Shown: positions 35,372-46,213 of the stretch, piece by piece
Numbering within the stretch: the first letter of the stretch is position 1
Layout: each line of letters opens with the position of its first letter
DNA from: Nonomuraea cavernae
GTDB lineage: Bacteria; Actinomycetota; Actinomycetes; Streptosporangiales; Streptosporangiaceae
Assembly (NCBI RefSeq): GCF_014646355.1
Contig: NZ_BMNH01000006.1
Location: 1,102 to 65,101, forward strand
DNA: 64,000 nt
Direction of reading: 5' to 3'
Position numbers and translations under genes: made by a program
Notes under the pieces: generated by a model
Database searches by the model: none
What the model saw: only the letters and a program-made list of their open reading frames with translations
Told to the model about the DNA's origin: nothing

Positions 35372-36076
35372 TCACCGCTTGGAGACGAAAACGTGCGCGG
35401 CGACATCCCGCGGAAGCTCCGCAGGAGTGTCCTTTGCGTCTCCGTCACCTGTCACCCGCACACCGTCGTCGCTCGCCGCGAGCGTGACCTCGCGTCCGGG
35501 TTGTATCCCAACTTGCTTGAGTTTAAGCATCACGGCGGGATCGCTTTGCACTTGTTCGCTAATTCGTCGCACCACCACCGGGATGTCACGGGGCCCGGCG
35601 AGGTCGGACATCGACATCAGCACACCGGTGCCCCCCTCACCCGCCTCGGCCACGCCCAACTCGGCCAGCCCGGGAATGGGGTTGCCGTGCGGGCAGACCG
35701 TGGGGTTGTTGAGCAACATCACCAGCCTCGCCTCCACGGACTCGGACATCACGTGCTCCCACCGGCAGGCCTCGATGTGCACCTCCTCCCAGGGCAACCC
35801 GACAACGTCGATCAGCAGGCACTCCGCGAGCCGATGCTTGCGCATCACGCGGGTGGCGAGGACGCGTCCGAGGTCGGTCATCGACAGGTGCCGATCACCC
35901 TCGACCCGGACCAGGCCGTCGCGCTCCATGCGGGCCACGGTCTGGCTCACGGTGGGGCCGCTCTGCTGAAGCCGCTCGGCGATGCGCGCGCGAAGGGGGA
36001 CGATGCCCTCCTCCTCGAGCTCGTAAATCGTACGGAGGTACATCTCCGTCGTATCGATCAGGCCGTGTGCGGTCAA
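35372..36076 (-). CDS. ideR: Iron-dependent repressor of the DtxR/IdeR family
   Basis: This 234-residue regulator has an N-terminal winged helix (LQQSGPTVSQTVARMERDGLV) and the full set of DtxR metal ligands: Met in IDTTEMYL, KHRLAECLL (His79, Glu83) and VHIEACRWEHVM (His98, Cys102, Glu105, His106). The Cys points to iron rather than manganese. A C-terminal SH3-like domain follows. The TTG at 36074-36076 is chosen for GGGAGGAGCC just upstream. It likely represses the siderophore operon at 52815-57546, whose promoter has a matching box. Confidence 0.9.
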   Translation of the reverse strand: MTAHGLIDTTEMYLRTIYELEEEGIVPLRARIAERLQQSGPTVSQTVARMERDGLVRVEGDRHLSMTDLGRVLATRVMRKHRLAECLLIDVVGLPWEEVHIEACRWEHVMSESVEARLVMLLNNPTVCPHGNPIPGLAELGVAEAGEGGTGVLMSMSDLAGPRDIPVVVRRISEQVQSDPAVMLKLKQVGIQPGREVTLAASDDGVRVTGDGDAKDTPAELPRDVAAHVFVSKR

Positions 36077-36253
36077 GGCTCCTCCCAACTCAAATGCTAC
36101 GCCGCTGGTGGCAGGGACTGGGCCCGTCCGCCTCGGGCACAGGGGTCACCCGAGACCCTACTTGTGAGAAGGACCCACGATGGCACCGGACGAGAACAAC
36201 GCGGCGGCCCGGTTCCTTCCCCGCCACCTCGCCTGACCCCCGCCGGTACGGGC

Positions 36254-37489
36254 TCAGCGCGACCGGTACTCCCGGAACCGGGTGACGGACAGGCCCACCG
36301 CCAGCACGACCGCCGCGCACGCGAGGCCGCCTCCGACCCAGGCGCCGGTCACGCCGAACGCCACGGCCGAGGCGCCGGCCCGCAGGTCGCCCAGCCTGGG
36401 GCCGCCGGCCACGACCACCATGAAGGCGCCCTGCATCCGCCCGCGCATCTCGTCGGGCGCGTACAGCTGCAGGATGGACTGCCGCCACACCGAGGACACC
36501 ACGTCGGCCGCGCCGCCCACCGCCATGAACGCCACCACCAGCCACAACGCCTGGGCGAGCCCCGCCGCCGCCACCGCGAGCCCCCAGACGGCGATGACGA
36601 CGACCAGCGCGAGCCCCTGCCGGCTGACCCGGCCGACCCAGCCGGAGAACACCGCGCCGGCGACCGAGCCGATCGCCATGGCGGAGTTCAGCCAGCCCAG
36701 CGCGATCGGGGAGCCGCCGAAGCGCTCGGCGACCAGTTCGGGGAACAGGGCCTTGGGCATGGCGAGCACCATCGCGATGATGTCGACGACGAACGACATC
36801 AGCAGCACCGGGCTGGCCAGGATGAACCTCAGGCCCTCCAACACCGCCCTGGCGCCCGGCCTGGCGACCTCGCCGAGCGGGGGCAGGGCGGGCAGCCGCA
36901 GCGCGGCGTACAGGCTGGCGCTGAAGAGCAGGGCGTCGACCGCGTAGGCCGCCGCGAAACCGGCGACGGCCAGCACGACCCCGCCGATCATCGGTCCGAC
37001 GACCGCGCCCATGCTGTAGACCAGCGAGTTGAGGGCGTTGGCGGCCGGCACCTGCTCCGGGCTCAGCAGCCTGGGGATGATCGCGCCCCGGGCGGGCGAG
37101 GTGATCGCGAAGCCGGTGGCGCCCAGCGCGACCGCGCCGAGCAGTACGTACACGTTGTCCAGGCCGAGCAGGGCCTGCGCCAGGATGAACAGGGTGCTCG
37201 CCCAGGCGATGAGCGAGCCGACGATCAGCAGCCTGCGCCGGTCGACCGCGTCGGCGATCGCGCCACCCCACAGCCCGAACACGACCAGCGGGATCAGGTT
37301 GGCCAGGCCCAGCAGGCCGACCCAGAGGGAGGAGTGGGTGAGCTCCCAGACCTGCTGGCTGACGGCGACGACGGTCACCGCCAGGCCGGCGTGCGAGACG
37401 GCCTGGCCGAACCAGAGCCGGCGGTAGGCGGGGACCGCCAGGGGCCGGGTGTCCACCAGGTGTCGTTTGACCAGTTCGGCTAAATGCAC
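36254..37489 (-). CDS. MFS exporter, EntS-like
   Basis: The 411-residue protein has about 12 membrane helices and the loop GAIADAVDRRRLLIVG between helices 2 and 3. A central ITSPARGAIIPRLLSPEQVPAANAL is typical of the enterobactin-exporter (EntS/MFS_3) family. Placed next to the IdeR gene, siderophore or xenobiotic export is plausible. The GTG start lacks a strong ribosome site, so the N-terminus is uncertain. No siderophore synthesis genes are in the window. Confidence 0.82.
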   Translation of the reverse strand: MHLAELVKRHLVDTRPLAVPAYRRLWFGQAVSHAGLAVTVVAVSQQVWELTHSSLWVGLLGLANLIPLVVFGLWGGAIADAVDRRRLLIVGSLIAWASTLFILAQALLGLDNVYVLLGAVALGATGFAITSPARGAIIPRLLSPEQVPAANALNSLVYSMGAVVGPMIGGVVLAVAGFAAAYAVDALLFSASLYAALRLPALPPLGEVARPGARAVLEGLRFILASPVLLMSFVVDIIAMVLAMPKALFPELVAERFGGSPIALGWLNSAMAIGSVAGAVFSGWVGRVSRQGLALVVVIAVWGLAVAAAGLAQALWLVVAFMAVGGAADVVSSVWRQSILQLYAPDEMRGRMQGAFMVVVAGGPRLGDLRAGASAVAFGVTGAWVGGGLACAAVVLAVGLSVTRFREYRSR

Positions 37490-37498
37490 CTAGGCAGG

Positions 37499-38152
37499 TT
37501 AGGGGGCGAGTCTTTCCAGGATCCAACCGGAGTCGGCCCGCCGGTAACGGAGCCGGTCGTGCATCCGGTCGAGTTGTCCCTGCCAGAACTCCAGCTCGGA
37601 CGGCACGACCCGGAAGCCTCCCCAGAAGTCGGGCACCGGCGGCTCCTCCGGCCAGCGGGCCGCCAGCTCCTCGTAGCGGGAGTCGAGCTCCTCCCGCGAG
37701 CTCACCACCTCGGACTGGCGCGACGCCCAGGCCCCGATCCGCGACCCGTACGGCCTGGAGTGGTAGTAGTCGGCCGACTCCTCGCGCGCGAGCGTCTCCA
37801 CCGAGCCCTCCACGCGCACCTGGCGGCGGATCGGATGCCACGGGAACAACAGCGAGGCGTACGGGTTGGCGGCCAGGTCGCGGCCCTTGCGCGAGGCGTA
37901 GTTCGTGTAGAAGACGAAGCCGCGCTCGTCGTAGCCCTTGAGCAGGACGGTCCTCGCGCTGGGGAGGCCCTGCGCCGAGGCGGTGGCCAGCACCATCGCG
38001 TTGGGCTCCGGCAGCCCGGCGGCCAGGGCCTCCTCGAACCACACGGTGAACTGCGTGATGGGGTCGGCCGCCATTCCGGACTCGAGCAGCGGCTGACCTT
38101 CGTAGGTGCGGCGCAGCCCCGCCAGGGAGGGCGGCCGAGAGGATGTATCCAC
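37499..38152 (-). CDS. pdxH: Pyridoxamine 5'-phosphate oxidase
   Basis: This 217-residue FMN enzyme oxidises pyridoxamine or pyridoxine 5'-phosphate to pyridoxal phosphate. Diagnostic blocks are PSARTVLLKGYDERGFVFYTNYASRKG and the C-terminal ILERLAP, with the substrate-binding EFWQGQLDRMHDR segment. It is divergent from the citrate synthase gene, as in Streptomyces. The MFS gene on the same strand ends ten bases past its stop. Confidence 0.96.
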   Translation of the reverse strand: MDTSSRPPSLAGLRRTYEGQPLLESGMAADPITQFTVWFEEALAAGLPEPNAMVLATASAQGLPSARTVLLKGYDERGFVFYTNYASRKGRDLAANPYASLLFPWHPIRRQVRVEGSVETLAREESADYYHSRPYGSRIGAWASRQSEVVSSREELDSRYEELAARWPEEPPVPDFWGGFRVVPSELEFWQGQLDRMHDRLRYRRADSGWILERLAP

Positions 38153-38328
38153 GAGAGGGTATTGTGTCGCGCTTAGTGGCAGATCCCACGCAACGCCTCC
38201 TACCAGCGGTTATGCCGTTCGGCCGGGTCCGGAGACCGAGCATGAACTGGCAGGGGGTTAAATTGACCCGCCGGTATCTCGACATCAAGGCATTGCCGGA
38301 ACATGGCAAGAAAGGGAGGCGGCCAGAC

Positions 38329-39435
38329 ATGTCCGACTTCAAACCCGGCCTCGAAGGTGTTGTGGCTTTCGAGACCGAGATCGCGGAACCGGACAAGGAA
38401 GGGGGCGCCCTGCGTTATCGGGGCGTCGACATCGAGGAGCTGGTGGGTCGCGTCCCCTTCGGGCACGTGTGGGGCTTGCTGGTCGACAACAAGTTCCAGC
38501 CGGGCCTCCCCCCGGCGGAGCCGTACCCCATTCCTGTCCACTCCGGTGACATCCGGGTAGACGTGCAGAGCGCGCTCGCCATGCTGGCTCCGGCCTACGG
38601 CTTCCAGGCGCTGCACGACATCAGCGACGAGGAGGCCCGCGACCAGCTCGCGCGCGCCTCCGTGATGGCGCTGTCGTTCGTGGCGCAGTCGGCCCGTGGC
38701 CTCGGCCTGCCGATGGTGCCCCAGAGCCGAGTCGACGAGGCCAGCACCATCGTCGAGCGTTTCATGATCCGCTGGCGCGGTGAGCCTGATCCCAGGCACG
38801 TCAAGGCCATCGACGCCTACTGGACCTCCGCCGCCGAGCACGGCATGAACGCCTCCACGTTCACCGCCCGCGTCATCGCCTCCACCGGCGCCGACGTGGC
38901 CGCCGCGCTCTCGGGCGCGGTCGGCGCCATGTCCGGCCCGCTGCACGGCGGCGCCCCGGCCCGCGTCCTGCACATGATCGAGGGCGTCGAGCAGATGGGC
39001 GACGCCAAGAAGTACGTGCGGAGCGAGCTCGACAAGGGCCAGCGCCTGATGGGCTTCGGCCACCGCGTCTACCGTGCCGAGGACCCGCGGGCCCGGGTGC
39101 TCCGCCGCACCGCCAAGGAGCTCGACGCGCCTCGCTACGAGGTGGCGGCGGCGCTGGAGCAGGCGGCGCTCGAGGAGCTGTCCGCGCGCAAGCCCGACCG
39201 TGTGCTGGCCACCAACGTCGAGTACTGGGCCGCCGTGGTCCTGGACTTCGCCGAGGTGCCCTCGCACATGTTCACCTCGATGTTCACCTGCGCCCGCACG
39301 GCCGGCTGGGCCGCGCACATCCTGGAGCAGAAGCGTACGGGCCGGCTCGTCCGTCCCAGCGCCGACTACATCGGCCCGGCCTCGCGGCCGCTGTCCGACG
39401 TGCCCGGCGCCGCCGAGGTCGCCGGCACCGTCTGA
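38329..39435 (+). CDS. citA: Citrate synthase
   Basis: The 368-residue enzyme condenses acetyl-CoA and oxaloacetate to citrate. It has the catalytic blocks MSGPLHGGAPARV (His) and MGFGHRVYRAEDPRA (His), and a late EVPSHMFTSMFTCARTAGWAAHILEQ segment. The ATG at 38329 (GGGAGG upstream) is preferred to longer readings that run over pdxH. This short, actinobacterial-type citrate synthase 2 is a second form in many genomes. A tandem repeat begins at its stop codon. Confidence 0.93.
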   Translation: MSDFKPGLEGVVAFETEIAEPDKEGGALRYRGVDIEELVGRVPFGHVWGLLVDNKFQPGLPPAEPYPIPVHSGDIRVDVQSALAMLAPAYGFQALHDISDEEARDQLARASVMALSFVAQSARGLGLPMVPQSRVDEASTIVERFMIRWRGEPDPRHVKAIDAYWTSAAEHGMNASTFTARVIASTGADVAAALSGAVGAMSGPLHGGAPARVLHMIEGVEQMGDAKKYVRSELDKGQRLMGFGHRVYRAEDPRARVLRRTAKELDAPRYEVAAALEQAALEELSARKPDRVLATNVEYWAAVVLDFAEVPSHMFTSMFTCARTAGWAAHILEQKRTGRLVRPSADYIGPASRPLSDVPGAAEVAGTV

Positions 39436-39506
39436 TTCACGCGACTGATTCACGCGTCCTGATTCACGCGTCCTGACTCACGCGTCCTGACTCAAGCGTC
39501 TGAATC
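39432..39506. repeat. Tandem repeat spanning the citrate synthase stop codon
   Basis: Five full copies and a partial one of a 13-14-base unit (CTGATTCACGCGTC and variants CTGACTCACGCGTC, CTGACTCAAGCGTC) begin within the last codon of citA. The first copy contains the TGA stop, so the array extends the transcript's 3' end. Copies drift gradually, as expected from slippage. Confidence 0.9.
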
Positions 39507-39528
39507 CCCCGCCTGACTTCGACCCCGC

Positions 39529-39560
39529 GAACGGCCCGCCGACCCATCGGCGGGCCGTTC
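39529..39560 (+). terminator. Hairpin terminator after citA
   Basis: GAACGGCCCGCCGA (39529-39542) pairs perfectly with TCGGCGGGCCGTTC (39547-39560) around a four-base loop. It ends the citA unit before serC. Confidence 0.8.
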
Positions 39561-39574
39561 TCGTACGTCCGGCT

Positions 39575-40760
<1,186 letters not shown>

Positions 40761-40779
40761 CACGTCCCGCGTGACGACT

Positions 40780-40813
40780 CGTCGAGGAGGGTGACGCGTC
40801 GCCCTCCTCGACG
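40780..40813. terminator. Hairpin terminator between serC and the rhomboid gene
   Basis: CGTCGAGGAGGG (40780-40791) pairs perfectly with CCCTCCTCGACG (40802-40813) around a ten-base loop. It lies between convergent genes. Confidence 0.75.
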
Positions 40814-40923
40814 TGCCGCGTGCGGAAGGCTTCTGGCGGCCCGCCACGGGGCGCGTACGGCTCCACACCGCTCCTTCACCTAGGAGCGAGCGCACGGCGG
40901 CGGCGCCTCGCGCCGCAGGTGGC

Positions 40924-41553
40924 TCAGTAGGCGGGATAGGGGCTCTCGGGCCGCTTGCGCCGCAGGAACCAGGCGGCGATGACCCCGCCGATCAGCCCGA
41001 ACAGGTGGCCCTGCCACGAGATGCCCTGCTGGTTGGGCAGCAGGCCCCACAGGATCGAGTAGTAGGCGATCGCCACCCCGATGGCGATCACGATGTCGAG
41101 GATGCGGCGGTCGAACAGACCACGGGCCACGACGAAGCCGAAGTAGCCGAACACCAGCCCGCTGGCCCCGACCGTGATCACGCCGGGGCTGGTGAACCAG
41201 GTGCCGAAGCCGCCGATGACGATGATGACCGCGCTGGCCGCCAGGAACTTGCCGACGCCGCGGAGCGCCGCCAGGAAGCCGAGGATGAGCAGCGGCAGCG
41301 AGTTGGCCATGAGGTGGCCGAAGCCGACGTGCAGGAACGGCGCGAAGACGATGCCGAGGAGCCCGTCAGGATCCCAGCCGACGATGCCGAACTGGTGGTC
41401 GAGGGTGCCGTTGAGCATGTAGTCGACGATCTCGACGCCCCACATGACACCCAGCACGCCGACCATGATGACGAGCGCGCTCACGGCTCCCGTCAGGAGG
41501 GTGCCCGCGCCGCGCTTGGCTGACTCGAACGCGGACCTCGAATAGTCGCTCAT
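40924..41553 (-). CDS. Rhomboid-family intramembrane serine protease
   Basis: The 209-residue membrane protein has six helices and the rhomboid catalytic dyad: Ser in VGASGLVFGY and His in SWQGHLFGLIGG. The loop APFLHVGFGHLMANSLPLL matches the conserved N-terminal part of the fold. It cleaves other membrane proteins within the bilayer. It is a single minus-strand gene. The substrate is unknown; class F sortase and other membrane proteins here are not evident targets. Confidence 0.92.
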   Translation of the reverse strand: MSDYSRSAFESAKRGAGTLLTGAVSALVIMVGVLGVMWGVEIVDYMLNGTLDHQFGIVGWDPDGLLGIVFAPFLHVGFGHLMANSLPLLILGFLAALRGVGKFLAASAVIIVIGGFGTWFTSPGVITVGASGLVFGYFGFVVARGLFDRRILDIVIAIGVAIAYYSILWGLLPNQQGISWQGHLFGLIGGVIAAWFLRRKRPESPYPAY

Positions 41554-41620
41554 GCGCTCCTCCTGCTAGACCGTCCTCTCTTTTACCGTACGGGCCGCAA
41601 GTCATGCATGCGTAAAAGAA

Positions 41621-41645
41621 ACCCCCTCCCCGGCAGGGAGGGGGT
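41621..41645 (-). terminator. Rho-independent terminator after the crotonase gene
   Basis: ACCCCCTCCC (41621-41630) pairs perfectly with GGGAGGGGGT (41636-41645). On the minus strand the hairpin is followed by TTTCTTTTACG, a good T-rich tail. Confidence 0.85.
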
Positions 41646-41654
41646 ATGGCGTGG

Positions 41655-42419
41655 CTACTCGCCCTTCCATTGGGGGGCACGCTTTTCGGCGAAGGCCGCC
41701 GCGCCCTCCATGGCGTCCTTCGTCCCGAACACCGGGTTGACGATGGCGCCCTGCTTGCTGAACATCTCCTCCAGGGACCAGTCCTGGGACTCGATGATCA
41801 CCTTCTTGGTGGCGGCGACCGCCAGCGGCGCGTTGGCCGCGATCCGGCGAGCCAGCTCGATCGCCCCGTCCAGCGCCGCGCCCGGCTCGGTGATCCGGTT
41901 GACCAGGCCCAGCTCGTACAGCCGGGCGGCCGAGTAGTGGTCGCCGGTCAGGGCGATCTCCATGGCGACGTGGTAGGGGATGCGGCGCGGCAGTCGCATG
42001 ATGCCGCCCGCGCCGGCCACCAGGCCCCGCTTGGGCTCGGGCAGACCGAACTTGGACTCCGAAGACGCCACGATGACGTCGCAGGCCAGAGCCAGCTCGA
42101 ACCCGCCCGCCAGGGCGTAGCCCTCGATGGCCGCCACCAGCGGCTTCTTGGCGGGCGCCTCGGTCAGGCCGCCGAAACCGCGCCCTTCGACGATGGGCAC
42201 GTCGCCGGTCAGGAACCCCTTGAGGTCCATGCCCGCGCAGAACGTGCCGCCCGCGCCGGTCAGGACGTAGGCGGAGACGTCGGGGCGGGCGTCGAGCGCG
42301 TCGACCGCTTCGGCGATGCCCCGTGCCACCGCCCCGTTCACGGCGTTGCGCGCCTTGGGACGGTTGATCGTGATGATGGCTACGCCGTCGGACTCTTCGA
42401 CGAGTACTTCGTCAGACAC
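41655..42419 (-). CDS. Enoyl-CoA hydratase/isomerase family protein (crotonase)
   Basis: This 254-residue crotonase-fold protein has GAGGTFCAGMDLKGFL (oxyanion hole), IEGYALAGGFELALACD and the glutamate-containing PEPKRGLVAGAGG block. It hydrates enoyl-CoA or acts on a related acyl-CoA. It starts at GTG and follows the SDR dehydrogenase on the same strand by six bases, so together they form a beta-oxidation unit. Chain-length preference is not readable. Confidence 0.9.
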   Translation of the reverse strand: MSDEVLVEESDGVAIITINRPKARNAVNGAVARGIAEAVDALDARPDVSAYVLTGAGGTFCAGMDLKGFLTGDVPIVEGRGFGGLTEAPAKKPLVAAIEGYALAGGFELALACDVIVASSESKFGLPEPKRGLVAGAGGIMRLPRRIPYHVAMEIALTGDHYSAARLYELGLVNRITEPGAALDGAIELARRIAANAPLAVAATKKVIIESQDWSLEEMFSKQGAIVNPVFGTKDAMEGAAAFAEKRAPQWKGE

Positions 42420-42425
42420 GGGACC

Positions 42426-43199
42426 TCACTTGGGCTGGAAGCGGATGCCGCCGTCGAAGCGGATGACTTCGCCGTTCATGTAGTCGTTCTCCACCAGGGA
42501 GCGCACCAGGTGCGCGAACTCGTCGGCCCGGCCCATGCGCTTGGGGAACACCACGGGCGCCACCAGCTTGGCCTTGAACTCGTCGGCGTTGGCCGAGAAG
42601 CCGTAGATGGGGGTGTCGATGATGCCGGGGCAGATCGTGTTGACCCGCACGCCGATCGCCGCCAGGTCGCGGGCCGCGGGCAGCGTCATGCCCACGATGC
42701 CGCCCTTGGAGGCGGAGTAGGCCAGCTGGCCGGTCTGCCCTTCGAGGGCGGCCACGGAGGCGGTGTTGACGACCACGCCCCGCTGCCCGTCGGCGTCGAC
42801 CGGCTCGGTCTTGGAGATCGCGGCCGCGCCGATGCGCATCAGGTTGAACGTGCCGATCAGGTTGACCTCGATGACCTTGCGGTAGGAGGCCGGGCTGTGC
42901 GGGGAGCCGTCACGGTTGACGGTGCGCTCGGCCCAGCCGATGCCCGCACTGTTGACGACCACGCGCAGCGGCTTGCCGGTGGCGACGGCGGCGTCCACGG
43001 CCGCCTGCACCTGCTCGTCGTCCGACACGTCGGTCTTGGCGAAGACCCCGCCGAGCTCGTCGGCGACGGCCTTGCCGCGCTCCTCGTTGAGATCGGCGAT
43101 GACCACTGTCGCGCCCTGTCGCGCGAGCTCACGGGCGGTGGCCTCACCGAGGCCGCTGGCACCGCCGGAGATTATTGCTGCAGATCCGTTCACGTCCAT
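42426..43199 (-). CDS. SDR-family 3-hydroxyacyl-CoA dehydrogenase-like protein
   Basis: This 257-residue short-chain dehydrogenase has the NAD-binding motif [25 protein letters not shown] and catalytic Ser-Tyr-Lys in [21 protein letters not shown]. The C-terminal [34 protein letters not shown] matches the type 2 3-hydroxyacyl-CoA dehydrogenase (HSD10-like) subgroup. With the overlapping crotonase it covers two beta-oxidation steps. Confidence 0.9.
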   Translation of the reverse strand: MDVNGSAAIISGGASGLGEATARELARQGATVVIADLNEERGKAVADELGGVFAKTDVSDDEQVQAAVDAAVATGKPLRVVVNSAGIGWAERTVNRDGSPHSPASYRKVIEVNLIGTFNLMRIGAAAISKTEPVDADGQRGVVVNTASVAALEGQTGQLAYSASKGGIVGMTLPAARDLAAIGVRVNTICPGIIDTPIYGFSANADEFKAKLVAPVVFPKRMGRADEFAHLVRSLVENDYMNGEVIRFDGGIRFQPK

Positions 43200-43247
43200 A
43201 ACCGGGACCCTAACCCGCGTACCGAATGAAGTTCTACTCGGGGGCGG

Positions 43248-43586
43248 TTAAATCTCACCCACGGCACTGTCGACGTCGGAGTAGACCTTGATGCGCCGGT
43301 CGAGCCCCGTCGTGCGCAGGATGCGGGCCACCGGCGCCTGCGGAGCGGCCAGCGAGACCCCGCCGCCCTCTCCGGTGGCCAGCCGCCACGCCTCGATCAG
43401 CACGGACAGGCCGCTGGAGTCCATGAACGACAGCTGCTGGAGGTCGAGGACGAGCCGGGCGCTGTCCTGTTTGATGGCGTCTCGGACCTCGTCGCGGAGG
43501 AACGGGGCGGTGAACAGATCGAGCTCGCCCTCAACGGCGACCACCACGGCGTCGCCCAGGGCATGTCGCGCAAGCCGCAGCTTCAT
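43248..43586 (-). CDS. STAS-domain anti-sigma factor antagonist
   Basis: This 112-residue protein is a single STAS domain with LVLDLQQLSFMDSSGLSVLIEA, whose central Ser is the phosphorylation site in RsbV/BldG-type proteins. ATG 43584-43586 has GAGGAGGGG upstream. It frees sigma factors by binding anti-sigma kinases when unphosphorylated. SpoIIE-type phosphatases, one of which is at 33026 here, are their usual activators; a direct link is inference. Confidence 0.9.
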   Translation of the reverse strand: MKLRLARHALGDAVVVAVEGELDLFTAPFLRDEVRDAIKQDSARLVLDLQQLSFMDSSGLSVLIEAWRLATGEGGGVSLAAPQAPVARILRTTGLDRRIKVYSDVDSAVGEI

Positions 43587-43659
43587 TGGGCCCCTCCTCG
43601 ATGAGCCACTGTACTTCGACATCCCCGGATACCGGGCATGCACAACTACGATCAGTCGC

Positions 43660-44653
43660 ATGCGGGAGGACGAGTCGGAGACGGGAGTGCGCCTTCCGGT
43701 CATCCCGTTGAGCCCGCTGCGAGCGGTGTTGCGCCGCATGGCGATCGCGGCGGCGATCGTCCTGGCGATGTTCGCGCTGGTGGCGATGGATCTGGACGGC
43801 TACCGCGACACCGCCGACGGCAAGGTGTCGCTGCTGGACGCGCTCTACTACGTCACGGTGTCGATCTCCACCACGGGTTACGGTGACATCACCCCGGTCA
43901 GCTCCGAGGCCAGGATCATCAACATCGTGGCCGTGACGCCGTTGCGCATCGCGTTCCTCGTCGTCCTCGTGGGCACCACGCTCGAGGTTCTCACCAGGCG
44001 CACCCGTGATGCCATCAGGATCGAACGCTGGAGGGCCAGGTTGCACGATCACACGGTGATCATCGGCTACGGCACCAAGGGCCGGGCGGCGATCCGCACG
44101 CTGCTGGAGAATGAGCGGACCCGCGACTCGATCGTGGTGGTCGACCCCCAGCCGGCGATGATCGACGAGGCCACGGCCGACGGGTTCGTCGGGGTCGTCG
44201 GCGACGGCACCCGCAGTCACGTGCTCAACCGCGCCCGCATCGGCACCGCCAAGGAGATCATCGTCGCCACCCAGCGCGACGACACCTCGGCTCTGGTGAC
44301 GCTCACGGCCCGCAGCCTCAACCCCACCGCGACGATCGTGGCCGCCGTCCGCGAGGCCGAGAACGACCCGCTGGTACGGCAGAGCGGCGCCGACGTGGTG
44401 ATCACGTCATCCGAGGCCGCCGGCCGGATGCTCGGCGTGGCCACCCAGAGCCCCGCGGTCAGCACCCTGATCGAGGACTTCCTCGCCTACGGCCGGGGCC
44501 TCGACCTGTTCGAGCGCGCGGTGGCGCCCGAGGAGGTCGGCAGGCCGCCCTCCGCGTGCGAGGAGATCGTGGTGGCCGTGGTCAGGGGCCGCGAGGTCAT
44601 GACCTACGCCGACCCCCGTGTGTCAACCCTCCGGGCGGGCGACCGGGTCGTGG

Positions 44654-44679
<26 letters not shown>
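43660..44679 (+). CDS. Two-helix potassium channel with RCK (TrkA-N) domain
   Basis: This 339-residue protein has two membrane helices around the selectivity filter TTGYGDITP (about residues 66-74), then an RCK domain with the nucleotide-binding fold (DHTVIIGYGTKGRAAIRTLLE) and a C-terminal regulatory part. It is a ligand-gated K+ channel of the MthK type. ATG 43660 has a weak ribosome site; GTG near 43688 with GGAGACGGGA is an alternative start. Its end overlaps the convergent cbiO by 26 bases. Confidence 0.9.
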
Positions 44680-45432
<753 letters not shown>

Positions 45433-45436
<4 letters not shown>

Positions 45437-46191
45437 AGCGACAGTCCCAACACCGCCAGCGCGAGGATCGGCAGGGCGAGCGCGGTGCCCCACTGCCTAG
45501 CAGACGCCGAAATTTCGCCGATTATCGGCATCTGACCTGAATAACCGCGGCTCAGCATCGCCAGATGCACCCTCTCACCCCGCTCGTACGAGCGGATGAA
45601 CAGGGCGCCGGCCGACCGGGCGATCACCGGGATGTGCCGGAAATTTCGTGCCTCGAAGCCCCGGGACTCCCGAGCCACCTTCATCCGCCGCATCTCGTCC
45701 AGGATCACGTCCAGATAGCGGAGCATGAACATGGCGATCTGCACCAGCAGGCTCGGCAGCCGGAGCCGCTGCGCGCCGAGCAGGATGACGCGCGGCTCGG
45801 TCGTGGCGGCCAGCAGGATGGAGGCGACCACGCCGAGGGTCGCCTTGGCCAGGATGTTCCACGCCGCCCAGAGCCCTTCGACGCTCAGCGAGAGCCCGAG
45901 CACCGTGATGCGCTCCCCCATCCCGATGACGGGGATGAGGAAGGCGAACAGCACGAAGGGCAGCTCGATCACCATCCGCCGCAGGACGTAGGGCAGGGGC
46001 ACCCTGGCGAGCAGCGCGACCGCCACCAGCATCACGGCGTAGACCGCGAACGCCCAGAACCGCTCCCTCGGCGTGGCCACGACCACGAGGGCGAAGGAGA
46101 AGACGGCGAGCAGCTTGCACTGCGGCGGCAGCCGGTGCACGGCCGAACCACCCGGCAGATAGAGCTGATGCCGATGCCCCGCGCCCACCAC
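45433..46191 (-). CDS. cbiQ: ECF-type cobalt/nickel transporter membrane component
   Basis: This 252-residue membrane protein has five or six helices and the coupling motifs RFARESRGF (as VARESRGFEAR) and LSRGYSG, which contact the ATPase. It is the T component of the CbiMNQO importer. It lies between cbiM and cbiO on the same strand; its stop overlaps the cbiO start. Confidence 0.9.
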
Positions 46192-46213
46192 TCACCGTCT
46201 CTCGTTCACGTGC

